From assembly GCA_027459675.1 (NCBI GenBank), contig DAIDHO010000010.1, forward strand, positions 1-43,910: a DNA stretch of 43,910 bases, given 5' to 3'. Below, in pieces: positions 1 through 8,092 of the stretch (its first letter is position 1; every line of letters begins with the position of its first letter). Both the position numbers and the translations under genes were made by a program. The DNA is from Parachlamydiales bacterium (GTDB lineage Bacteria > Chlamydiota > Chlamydiia > Chlamydiales > Rhabdochlamydiaceae). Below the pieces are notes generated by a model that was not told the origin of the DNA, made no database searches, and saw only the letters and a program-made list of their open reading frames with translations.

Positions 1-50
1 GAATCCGATTTACCCGGAAGTTTTGTGTGCCATATTTCCCCCCTCAATAA

Positions 51-333
51 AGAAAAACTATTTTATCTGATCAGCGCGAGTTATACAACGGTCTCAGGTT
101 GCTCATGACGCTCGAATACATTCGGGAATACAGAACCAGAAAAAGCACAGTTGACAAGGGAAGATAAGAGAAACAATCAGCAGCTTTCCAGAGAGCGGGT
201 GCTCAACGAAAACGTCATCAGTAGCTTAAAGCGTTTTAAGATTTTGTCCGATCTTTATCGGAATAGGCACAAAAGTTTCGCTCTTCGATTCAGCTTAATC
301 GCAGGAATTTACAATTTGGAGTTGGCAAAATGA
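51..333 (+). pseudogene. IS5-like DDE transposase remnant, internally deleted
   Basis: Two pieces of one transposase are joined. Residues read at about 69-137 include LLMTLEYIREYRT, the helix-turn-helix N-terminal signature of IS5-like transposases. From about 142 the reading moves to another frame and ends at 333 with LSRERVLNENVI, FKILSDLYRNRHK and LRFSLIAGIYNLEL, the C-terminal signature of the same family. The whole catalytic centre that should lie between them is missing and the halves are out of frame, so the gene cannot work. The part before 50 is closed by a stop in the first frame. Family recognition is from remembered consensus; the deletion and frame change are seen directly. Confidence 0.8.
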
Positions 334-364
334 GTTTCGAAAAGAAGTCTATTGTTTTTTAACT

Positions 365-380
365 CTACTTAACGAAGTAG
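365..380 (-). terminator. short hairpin downstream of the CAAX protease gene
   Basis: A perfect 6-bp stem (CTACTT / AAGTAG) with a 4-base loop lies a few bases past the stop codon of the membrane protease gene. On the minus strand it is not followed by a run of T, so it is at best a weak terminator or an RNA 3'-end stabiliser. Confidence 0.3.
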
Positions 381-385
381 TGATA

Positions 386-1210
386 TTAGATCTCTGAGAA
401 AAATAAAATTTGAAGGGAGCTGATGCAGTTAAATGTAAAATGGAGGCCTATAGAGGCGAAGAGGGAGCCTTGTCGTTCGTACGTATATCCTAGGAAGCAC
501 GCAAACATAAACAGAGAGGGGATAAGAGAAAAATTTCCCAGCCCCTGAGAAGCAGAAAAATGGAAACAAGCAAAAATAGCTGCCGTTAAGGTAATTGAAC
601 TTTTGCTAGATAAAAATTTCTTTAAATATTGCTGAAGTATTCCCCGGAAGAGAAATTCTTCGACAATAGGGGCAATCAAGACAATCGAAATGAGTGCAAG
701 CACTAGTTGGGGTCCTGATTGCAGGTTCTCTTTCAGATACCGGACAGCGACTTGCTCGTATGATTTGAAGTTAAAAAAAGATTCTAGAAGAAAGTCGCCC
801 ATTTGACCGACGATGCTCGTCCAAGGGAAAGCGACAAGCCATACAAAAACTCCTACTATAAAATCTGTTGCTCTCGAAGTGGAGCTCTCGGGGTTTTTAA
901 GGGTTATCGGGAGAGCTCTCCGTCCTTCAGTTCTCACATACAGAAAAAGAGTGACCACCATACAAACCACAATGACAAACTGAAGTGTCATCAATGCATT
1001 GAAAGAAGAGGGTGCTATCACTTTGATCAGAAAAATGGGAAGGATAAAGAGAAAGCCTAGATAAATCCCGAAGACAGATAAAAGATGGACAAGCTCCACC
1101 GGGGGTCTTGAATAGGAGGGGAGGTTAAAAAAGCCGAGCTTATAAGCAGCAGCATTGGTCAAAAAGGCAAAGCACCCCAGAAAAAAGATTTCTTGTAAAA
1201 TCTCTTGCAA
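386..1210 (-). CDS. CPBP (CAAX/Abi) family intramembrane metalloprotease
   Basis: Predicted membrane protein of 274 residues with several hydrophobic segments (about 8-25, 43-65, 75-92, 115-135, 168-183, 225-240). The three motifs of the CPBP family are present: EEFLFRG (E184, E185, R189), FACFHF (H217) and HFTFN (H257, N261), which form the metal site in the Rce1/Abi fold. Substrate is unknown; bacterial members cleave or process membrane proteins or peptides. The start is a TTG just after a GAGGAAGAGG sequence; no ATG is available before residue 73. It follows the lipoprotein gene by 12 bases, so the two are probably co-transcribed. Family assignment is firm, function is not. Confidence 0.85.
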   Translation of the reverse strand: MQEILQEIFFLGCFAFLTNAAAYKLGFFNLPSYSRPPVELVHLLSVFGIYLGFLFILPIFLIKVIAPSSFNALMTLQFVIVVCMVVTLFLYVRTEGRRALPITLKNPESSTSRATDFIVGVFVWLVAFPWTSIVGQMGDFLLESFFNFKSYEQVAVRYLKENLQSGPQLVLALISIVLIAPIVEEFLFRGILQQYLKKFLSSKSSITLTAAIFACFHFSASQGLGNFSLIPSLFMFACFLGYTYERQGSLFASIGLHFTFNCISSLQILFFSEI

Positions 1211-1222
1211 CCTCTTCCTCTC

Positions 1223-1897
1223 TTAAGATTTGCAGTTGAGTAAGATATAGTCTTCTAAACGACTTGCTACTTCCTGACACAGTTTTTCATGGGCAAGTCC
1301 TAGAGGTGAGATTTCGAACATTTCATCTCCCCAAGGGACCTGACTGAATTGATTCCGGGTAAATTGCTGAGGAATATGATGGGATTGTTCCACAACCTCT
1401 TCCAAAACAACTTTTGGCTCTTCTCCACGTAGATCAAAGGCACGTACTCTCATCGAGATATTGAGCTCTGCAGGACTTTCTTCTGCAGGTGTATCGGAAA
1501 GTGTAAGAGGTAATTCCCCATGCTCAATAAGGTCAAAGAAAGCTACAAATTCGTTGTCAGGAAAGCCTTTTTTTACCCAGGAGATTTCTGCACTAAAGGG
1601 GTCTTGATTTTGATTAGAGGACTTACGGCTCAATGCATAGACTTGGTCTTCACTCAGAAGATAAAGCCGGTTATGATGAGCAAGTCGATGGCGGAGGGAG
1701 GTAGTGAGTTCTTGTGATACATTCCACGCAAGCTCGTGGCGAGAATTATCGATCACCGGGACAATCGCAACAATAGGACGGGTAGTGACAGGCTTTTCAA
1801 TAAGTAAAGCTGTAGATTCCTTCTCATAGCGACACCCCCCTAGAAAAAATCCCAGACAGAGTAAAGGATAGAAGAGTGAATATGTCCAGCGCTGCAT
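1223..1897 (-). CDS. predicted outer-envelope lipoprotein
   Basis: The protein opens with a basic N-terminus, a hydrophobic stretch and the lipobox LGGC (cysteine about residue 22), so it should be lipidated and exported. The body carries VAIVPVIDNSRHELAW, a strand-then-helix pattern recalling LpoB/CsgG-like periplasmic domains, but this resemblance is loose. An ATG 90 bases upstream is open, but the start at 1897 has GGAGG at ideal spacing and puts the signal peptide at the N-terminus. About 224 residues. It precedes the CAAX-type protease gene on the same strand. I do not recognise a specific function. Confidence 0.75.
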   Translation of the reverse strand: MQRWTYSLFYPLLCLGFFLGGCRYEKESTALLIEKPVTTRPIVAIVPVIDNSRHELAWNVSQELTTSLRHRLAHHNRLYLLSEDQVYALSRKSSNQNQDPFSAEISWVKKGFPDNEFVAFFDLIEHGELPLTLSDTPAEESPAELNISMRVRAFDLRGEEPKVVLEEVVEQSHHIPQQFTRNQFSQVPWGDEMFEISPLGLAHEKLCQEVASRLEDYILLNCKS

Positions 1898-2161
1898 GTA
1901 ACCTCCAGTTGCAAGGATTGATTTATACCCTGCTATCTTGCAAAAAAGCCTAAGATAGCAAAACTCACATTGTCTGACAATCGTCAAGGTCGTGCGCGGG
2001 AGTTTTTAGGAGGGGCGAAAAGGAAAGTTTTGAACCTCATTGCAATACAAATGAGACAGCATTGAGAATATATTTGCAATTATTTGGATAAATTGCGACA
2101 CTTGCGGCTAAAAGGTGGGGGCTCCATAGGAGCGTTGAGCCACATCACAGAAGGAGTTCGA

Positions 2162-2698
2162 ATGTCGTACGAAAATGCAAAGGCAAATCTAAAAGAATTT
2201 GGTAAAGAGCTTAACCTGGAGGGCTTGCAATTTGATGAAAATCATACTTGTATCCTTGGTATAGATAATACTTTTTCCTTGCATATCACTTATGAACCTC
2301 ACTCAGATAGGCTCTATCTTTATTCTCCTATATTAGACGGCCTTCCAAAGGATTCTGCTATCCGCCTTAAACTCTACGAATCTCTCCTTGAAGGCTCTAT
2401 GCTCGGAGGTCAGATGGCTGGCGGGGGCATTGGAGTTGCCGTTAATGAAGAATTGATTCTTATGCACTGTGTGATTGAGATGGGGATCGGTGCAGATCCT
2501 TCAGCTCTTCGGCGCTTCGCCCCTATATTTGTAGAGGCTGTAGAGCGTTGGAGAAAGCGGTCCAAGGACATCTCTGAAGGCCGTGAACCTCAAGATACAG
2601 GTCCTGTACGTCCCCCTGCACCCGGTGTAGGAGGTCCTATAGCTCCTGGCGGAGCTGGTAATCCTGGAAAGCCTGGCCAGCCCTTTATCAAGATTTAA
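2162..2698 (+). CDS. slc1: type III secretion chaperone, Slc1 (CT043) homologue
   Basis: CesT-fold secretion chaperone of 178 residues. In Chlamydia trachomatis Slc1 binds early effectors such as Tarp and TepP and delivers them to the type III apparatus. The sequence shows the characteristic stretches YEPHSDRLYLYSPILDGLP, LYESLLEGSMLGGQMAGGG and ILMHCVIEMG, as I remember them in CT043, and a Gly/Pro-rich C-terminal tail (about residues 145-178). The start at 2162 has AAGGAG six bases upstream; the open frame continues upstream to 2084 without support. It stands alone, divergent from the lipoprotein gene and convergent with dnaA, with no secretion or effector gene beside it. Confidence 0.9.
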   Translation: MSYENAKANLKEFGKELNLEGLQFDENHTCILGIDNTFSLHITYEPHSDRLYLYSPILDGLPKDSAIRLKLYESLLEGSMLGGQMAGGGIGVAVNEELILMHCVIEMGIGADPSALRRFAPIFVEAVERWRKRSKDISEGREPQDTGPVRPPAPGVGGPIAPGGAGNPGKPGQPFIKI

Positions 2699-2768
2699 TT
2701 TCCCTCTCTTTTCGGGAGTTAGACCTTTGCAGGTAAGAAAAAAGGAGCGGGAATTCCTGATAGGCCAA

Positions 2769-2813
2769 AAATTCTCGTCAAAGCGACGAGCCTTTAGTTA
2801 CGCAAGAGGTCTA
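2769..2813 (-). terminator. dnaA terminator inside a dispersed 3'-end repeat
   Basis: Read on the minus strand, the dnaA stop codon is followed by CTCGTC, a GCTTT loop, GACGAG and then AATTTTT: a compact intrinsic terminator (stem 2776-2792). The last dnaA codons and this hairpin belong to a segment of about 45 bases that is roughly 80% identical to the sequence after menE (9239-9281) and partly matches that after the OTU gene (29828-29860). Confidence 0.6.
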
Positions 2814-4080
2814 AAATTGCTTTTACGGCCCCTTGAGTCAAGGGGCTATCTTGAAGTCTCTGAGTGATAAGTTTCACACTTGTCATAACGGTGGAATGGT
2901 CACGGGAAAATAGCTCACCAATTTTCATGTAAGGAATGTGAAGCTGGCTCCGGCAGAGGTACATAGCAATTTGACGAGGGGTGGCATGTTCTTGGGTTTG
3001 GGAGCGGCCCTGGAGGTCGGAAAGAGGAATATCAAAATGAGAGGCTACTGCTTGTAAAATAGCTTGTGGAGTGAGGAGTTTTCTCTGTTGTTCTTGGATA
3101 AGAGTTGAAAACCACTTGTGCAGAAGGGAGAGGGTGGGTGCCATTTCTTTGACTTTCACTTCTAAAATATCAGTAGCGCGATTGAGAAGAGCAATTGTGG
3201 AAAAAAAAGAGAGAGTCTCTTCGATCAAAAGCGGCTCTAGAGCGATTTTTTTGCGGGCCAGAAGGTGGACAAAATATTCGTTGAGTTCATTCTTAGAAAG
3301 AGGCTTGAAGGAGAGGACAAGTCCCCATTCAAAGCGGCTCGTCAGGCGTGGCTCTATCCCTTTGAGCTCGGAAGGAAGGGTCCTTCCTGCCAATAAGATT
3401 TGTTTTCCTGCAAGGTGAAGAGTATTGAAAGTATGAAAAAGCTCTTCCTGAGAAGCGGAGCGATCGGCAAGGGCTTCTACTGCATCTATCACGAGCGTGT
3501 CGTGTTTTCGATACAATTCTCGCAAGGCGGGCATTACTCCTGACCGAATAGCTGCCACGATATGTTGGGTAAATCGATCGGCATTGACATAGAAAACAGA
3601 TCTGCCTTCTTTTTTCAGAAGATGACAAGCAGCCATCAGCAGATGTGTTTTTCCTACACCGGCAGGGCCCTGCAGATAAAGAGGATTAAAGCTTTTTTTA
3701 GTGACTGTTTCTTGGAGGAGATTCAAGTTAGGATTATTTGTCGTTCCTGGAAAGTAGGTTTCAAAGACGCAGTTAGAAAGAAGTGAGTTAGGAGTTAGAT
3801 CAACAGGAGGCTTCCACTCTTTTTTAGGTGATACGGGGGCAGCTGGGGCTGCTAGTGTGAGATGGACTCGAATGGGTCTTCCACTCATTGAGCGGAACGA
3901 GTTCTTAATCAAAGGTCGGAGATATTGTTCAAACCAGTGGAGCTGGAAAGGATCTGCTGCTTCTAAGTAGAGGTTGCCTGCATCAAAATGAACGACTTTT
4001 AGAGTCCGCGCCCACCGCTGAATCGCATCCGTGCCGTGGGTCTTTTCCTGCTCATCTAAAAAACAGACCCATTCTTTCAC
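2794..4080 (-). CDS. dnaA: chromosomal replication initiator DnaA (one of the chlamydial copies)
   Basis: Initiator ATPase that binds DnaA boxes and opens the origin. Domains: small N-terminal domain (about 1-75), linker, AAA+ ATPase with Walker A GPAGVGKT (about 138-145) and a Walker B region LVIDAVEAL (about 196-204), and a C-terminal helix-turn-helix with RDHSTVM. The Walker B normally reads IDDIQ; here the second acidic residue is Ala. I place the start at a GTG at 4080, overlapping the yidC TGA as GTGA and preceded by AAAGAGGTG; an ATG at 4110 lies inside yidC. Chlamydiae carry two dnaA genes, and the one next to yidC (CT250/CT251 in C. trachomatis) matches this context. 428 residues. 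Confidence 0.93.
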   Translation of the reverse strand: MKEWVCFLDEQEKTHGTDAIQRWARTLKVVHFDAGNLYLEAADPFQLHWFEQYLRPLIKNSFRSMSGRPIRVHLTLAAPAAPVSPKKEWKPPVDLTPNSLLSNCVFETYFPGTTNNPNLNLLQETVTKKSFNPLYLQGPAGVGKTHLLMAACHLLKKEGRSVFYVNADRFTQHIVAAIRSGVMPALRELYRKHDTLVIDAVEALADRSASQEELFHTFNTLHLAGKQILLAGRTLPSELKGIEPRLTSRFEWGLVLSFKPLSKNELNEYFVHLLARKKIALEPLLIEETLSFFSTIALLNRATDILEVKVKEMAPTLSLLHKWFSTLIQEQQRKLLTPQAILQAVASHFDIPLSDLQGRSQTQEHATPRQIAMYLCRSQLHIPYMKIGELFSRDHSTVMTSVKLITQRLQDSPLTQGAVKAILDLLRN

Positions 4081-5882
4081 GCACGTACACCTCTTTTTGT
4101 CATCCACCATTGTTGTAAGATAGCCAGGAGCATGGATGAGAGCCAGTAAATATTAAGGCCAGAAGGGAAATGGTAGAATAGGACGGTGAAAACAATGACC
4201 ATGATATTTCCCATCATCCGTTGTTGTTTTTGTTGGTCCGTCATCGCCTTCTTATTGCGAGGTGTCACAGTACTGACACGTTGCTGCCAGAACATCACCA
4301 CACCTAGGAGGATTGGAAGAAGGTGGAAAGAATTTCCAATAAACCAGAGGGGTGTGCTCCAGGAGAAAATGACATCGGGTGCTGTTAAGTTCGTAATCCA
4401 TCCCGGGATAAAGGGCACTCCACGCAGCTCAAAGGTGGATTTTAGAAGATCAAACATTCCGATGAGGAAGGGCATCTGAATCAGAAGAGGAAAACATCCT
4501 CCCAGAGGATTGACGCCATGTTCCTTGTAAAGACTCATCATTTCCATTTGAGCTTTTTTCGGATCCTTTTTATACCGCTCTTGCAAAGCTGCGAGCTTAG
4601 GAGAGAGCTTTTGCATTTTGATAGTGGATTTGATCGACCATGCATTCAGCGGATACATCATGAGTCGAAGCACAATGGTTACAAGGATGATTGACAATCC
4701 CCACGAATGGAAGGTTGCATAGAAGATCCTCATCAGGAAAAATAAAAATTTGGCAAAAGGCTCCGAGATGAAGGCAAACCAACCGTGAAAGCTTTGAGTC
4801 CCTTTATAATCTTCTTTGAAGAGGGCATCATTAGCTTCTAAAATATTTGTTTCCAGCGGGCCTGCAAAGACGCGGAACGTATAAACACCTTCTTGATTAT
4901 TTTTAAAAGGGTATCGAAGTTCGTAGCCGGGATAGCTTGCGGCAGGAAACCGCTGGTGCGCAGCATCGATATAGAATAGACGAGAAGGGGCTACAAGGCC
5001 CGAGATTTTAGAGGCGCTAAAACCAGGTCCCATTTCTGTTTGAGGGTCGATTAAAATAGTAAAAAAACCATTGGAGTTGGAGATCCACTCAGGACGTACA
5101 CTTGTGACAATGTTGGTTTCTTTAGGAAGAGAAACTTGCTCGATAAATTCTTTATTACGCATGTCTTTAACACGGTATTTTAAAGCGGGCGTAGAGCTGC
5201 CGGAGACTATTTCGATTTCGGGAATCCCTGTCCCAAGGGTTAGTTCTGAAGGGTTTCCAGAGATCTCGACGGTATATTCAAAAGTATAAGGGGTTCTGAA
5301 GGCATTATCGGGAAGCTTATACGTTTTTTTTAGGCGCACGCCGGCGGTTGTTCCTTCCATCTCAATGAGATTTTTTTCGAGCCTTTTGAGACGGTAGGTG
5401 GTTTGGGCAGACTCTGGGTTGGAAGTAGCTGTAGCAAGGCCATAATAAGCAGGGGCGACTCCTCGTCTTAAAAGAGGATAGTAACTATCCAATTCTCCTT
5501 TTTTAAATGAACCCTGGTAAGTCTGGTAGGGGCCCCCAGGGAAATAATCGTATTCGGGGTACTCTTTTTGCAGCACTTCATCGACCCAAATTTTTCGAAC
5601 AACGCTGTTAGGATTTTCAGGGCTTTTTAGAGGTAAATTAATTTCTGCAAGGGCTCCATTGAGAGAAGAAACTACCAGCTGTTGATATTCGTTTTCAATG
5701 ACGTACAAATTCTCTTCGGGACCCGATGTGGGTGAGTCAACAAGAGGACGGAGTGGGGCAGCTACACTCTCGGTGGTGGTGGCCACCCCTTCAGGTGCAG
5801 GTTTGGGAGGAAAGAGGAAATGGTTGACGAAATAAAAAGTTGCCGTCATTAAAACTACGAAAATAATTGTCCTGCGATCCAT
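4077..5882 (-). CDS. yidC: membrane protein insertase YidC
   Basis: Inserts and folds inner-membrane proteins with or without SecYEG. The 601-residue protein has an N-terminal anchor (about 5-23), a large periplasmic domain (to about 375) and the conserved C-terminal bundle with SIILVTIVLRLMMYPL (the Arg of the hydrophilic groove), NPLGGCFPLLIQMP and FHFPSGLNIYW. This is the Gram-negative type with the extended periplasmic domain. Its last codons overlap the dnaA start by four bases, so the genes are translationally coupled. Only a weak AGGA lies upstream of the ATG. Confidence 0.96.
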   Translation of the reverse strand: MDRRTIIFVVLMTATFYFVNHFLFPPKPAPEGVATTTESVAAPLRPLVDSPTSGPEENLYVIENEYQQLVVSSLNGALAEINLPLKSPENPNSVVRKIWVDEVLQKEYPEYDYFPGGPYQTYQGSFKKGELDSYYPLLRRGVAPAYYGLATATSNPESAQTTYRLKRLEKNLIEMEGTTAGVRLKKTYKLPDNAFRTPYTFEYTVEISGNPSELTLGTGIPEIEIVSGSSTPALKYRVKDMRNKEFIEQVSLPKETNIVTSVRPEWISNSNGFFTILIDPQTEMGPGFSASKISGLVAPSRLFYIDAAHQRFPAASYPGYELRYPFKNNQEGVYTFRVFAGPLETNILEANDALFKEDYKGTQSFHGWFAFISEPFAKFLFFLMRIFYATFHSWGLSIILVTIVLRLMMYPLNAWSIKSTIKMQKLSPKLAALQERYKKDPKKAQMEMMSLYKEHGVNPLGGCFPLLIQMPFLIGMFDLLKSTFELRGVPFIPGWITNLTAPDVIFSWSTPLWFIGNSFHLLPILLGVVMFWQQRVSTVTPRNKKAMTDQQKQQRMMGNIMVIVFTVLFYHFPSGLNIYWLSSMLLAILQQWWMTKRGVRA

Positions 5883-5912
5883 AAATATATGTGTCCTATT
5901 GGAGTAAGATTA

Positions 5913-8012
5913 TCACTTTTTCTGCAAAAGAGCGAGGAATTCCTGAAAGGAGGGGGAAAGTCGAACTCCTTCGAGCCATTCATCTTCCATCATTTCTTCC
6001 AAAGGGGGGAGGTTATGAGAGGCAAAAGACTTATGAAGATAGGCAACAGATTGGTCATAAGATCCCATTAAGGAATAAAGGCATGCAAGCTGATAATAAA
6101 CGGTTTGGTTTCCAAGTCGTGCACATTGGATCAGCTTTTGTTCTGCTTCGCGGAAGCAGTTTTCTTCCATAGCCCTCTGAGTTGAAAGCTGAGCAAGGTG
6201 CATCCATGTCAGTCCCCAGTCGAAGAGAAGCATTTCGTTCTCTGGTTGGGATTGAGAGGCAAGTTTATAATGATGAAGAGAGCGGGATAGATAATCGGTA
6301 TCTTCTAAAGCATCGCCGAGATGGCAATAAATCATTCCGATTCGATGGTGTAATTGGGGATACGCAGGATTTAGCATCAAGACATTGAGCATGGCATCGA
6401 GTGCCTTGTGGTGAAGGGTAGGATCATCTTTAAGCTCGCCTTGAAGATCGAGCGCTACTCCATAGTAGTAAAACCATTCAGGATGTTCAAATGCGGTCGA
6501 TTTATAATTGTGCAAAAGATATTCTAAGTAATGGAGGGCTTGATCGACATGAGTCGCACTTCGTCCTGTTTCTGCCCACTGGGTGAGAAGAGCTGCCATC
6601 TCATAGTATAAGTAAGGATCATTTTTAATTTGATGTGCTTTAGAATAGAAATAGACTGCTTTTTCTAAGGCTGAGAAATCTTCTGTGTACTCATACACTT
6701 GAGCGTAGGTGGCTCCCATCCAAACCCAGCCCGAAAGGTGTGTTCGATCTATTGTCAAAGACCATTGAAATCGTTCAATGGCTTGGTAATAAAGATCCAC
6801 ATCTTGATAGTAGTGAGCAAGTGCATGGAGACATTTTCCATGCTGGTGGATCAGGAATATATCTTCTTTTTCATCCGCCGAACCTTCTACTTCTAAAGCT
6901 TCAAGAGCCTGATCGATTTTTTGCTCACCCTCGCGAAGCAATTCGATGCGGCCGGTCCACGCACCTAAGAAGGTGAGGGCTTCTGCCCAATATCCTAATA
7001 AATGGAGGTAAGCTTTAGACGGGGGGGGAGTCTCAGAACGATTTTGATTCCATTGATCGGGATCGAGACAAATCTTAAAATCTTCTAAATGAAGGCCCTT
7101 TGAAGGAGGAGCAAAAAAAGGTTGTGCTTGCTCACATTTTTCCACTGCTGCTTGAAGTTTGGGGATCTCTTTTTTGAGATGAGCTGATTCAATCATAAAT
7201 TCAATTCTTTCCAACCACACTTCTGTCACTTCAGGCTTGAGCTGGCAAGCCGCTACAAAGCAATCGCAGGCTTGATTGTAATACTCATTTTCCTGAGTGA
7301 GATAGTAAAGTTTTTTAAGGCTTCGACCTAGTCCCATCCATCCCTCAAAGTTTTCAAGAGAGAAGGTAATCGCTTGCTTATAGCACAGGGTCGCTTTGAG
7401 GATAGGGCGTATATCTTGCATTCGATCCGAAAGGGTGGCATACGCTCTCCCAAAGTCGTTCCAGAATTCGTAGGGCATTTCAATAGAATGGCTGGAGCTT
7501 TTTTCAAAATAGAAAAGAGCTTTGGAAAGATCGTCCAGCTCGCCTGATCTTTCTGCAAGTTTCTGATAAAGGTGAGCGGCATCCCACTCAATCTCTGCTG
7601 CAAGCTCTTGGGAGGCTAGCTGCGCGGCATTTTCAATTTTATCTTTTGCATTGATGAGTTCTTCAACACGTCCTGTCAAGGCAGAAATGAGCATCAACGT
7701 GCTTGCCCAAGCATGCCAGGCCTCACATAAGTTAGGGTTTAAAGCGAGTGCCTGTTTAAATTTAGAAGCCCCCTTTTTTAAGGTGGCCACGCAATTTTGT
7801 TGAGATCCAAATTCGAAGAGAGCAAGCCCTTGTCGATAAAAAAGATCAGGAGAAGAGGGATTCAACTGAGCAGCTTGTTCCAAGAGATCAAGCCCATTTT
7901 GATCTCCTAACAGGAGGGCTTTTTCTCCTTCTTCCTGCAAAGCATTCGCATAGGCTCCCACGGCAGGAGGGAAAGAATAGGCATGTGAAAGTAAAGAAGA
8001 TTTAAGAACCAT
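5913..8012 (-). CDS. large TPR-repeat protein
   Basis: A 699-residue soluble protein built almost wholly from tetratricopeptide-like helical pairs, for example LLEQAAQLNPSSPDLFYRQG, FKQALALNPNLCEAWHAW, ERFQWSLTIDRTHLSGWVW and LNVLMLNPAYPQLHHRIG. TPR arrays are protein-binding scaffolds; no enzyme domain or signal peptide is seen. There is no Shine-Dalgarno sequence; instead a sigma70-like promoter ends eight bases before the ATG (see separate entry), so the message may be leaderless or nearly so. The coding strand holds a run of eight C at 7021-7028. Function unknown; it lies upstream of yidC on the same strand with a 30-base gap. Confidence 0.85.
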   Translation of the reverse strand: MVLKSSLLSHAYSFPPAVGAYANALQEEGEKALLLGDQNGLDLLEQAAQLNPSSPDLFYRQGLALFEFGSQQNCVATLKKGASKFKQALALNPNLCEAWHAWASTLMLISALTGRVEELINAKDKIENAAQLASQELAAEIEWDAAHLYQKLAERSGELDDLSKALFYFEKSSSHSIEMPYEFWNDFGRAYATLSDRMQDIRPILKATLCYKQAITFSLENFEGWMGLGRSLKKLYYLTQENEYYNQACDCFVAACQLKPEVTEVWLERIEFMIESAHLKKEIPKLQAAVEKCEQAQPFFAPPSKGLHLEDFKICLDPDQWNQNRSETPPPSKAYLHLLGYWAEALTFLGAWTGRIELLREGEQKIDQALEALEVEGSADEKEDIFLIHQHGKCLHALAHYYQDVDLYYQAIERFQWSLTIDRTHLSGWVWMGATYAQVYEYTEDFSALEKAVYFYSKAHQIKNDPYLYYEMAALLTQWAETGRSATHVDQALHYLEYLLHNYKSTAFEHPEWFYYYGVALDLQGELKDDPTLHHKALDAMLNVLMLNPAYPQLHHRIGMIYCHLGDALEDTDYLSRSLHHYKLASQSQPENEMLLFDWGLTWMHLAQLSTQRAMEENCFREAEQKLIQCARLGNQTVYYQLACLYSLMGSYDQSVAYLHKSFASHNLPPLEEMMEDEWLEGVRLSPSFQEFLALLQKK

Positions 8013-8020
8013 AAAAGAGG

Positions 8021-8049
8021 ATTATAGGCCAGCTGTGTATTTCTCACAA
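8021..8049 (-). promoter_or_regulatory. sigma70-like promoter of the TPR gene
   Basis: Minus strand: -35 TTGTGA (8049-8044), a 17-base spacer and a perfect -10 TATAAT (8026-8021), followed by eight bases and the ATG at 8012. The expected transcription start is one or two bases from the start codon. Confidence 0.6.
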
Positions 8050-8092
8050 TTAAACCAGAAAATTTATTTATAAGTTGCTGAGGATCAAAAAA

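Noticed and set aside
2700-4110. Replication origin near dnaA
   Set aside because: No cluster of DnaA boxes (TTATCCACA or its complement) was seen around dnaA or gyrB.
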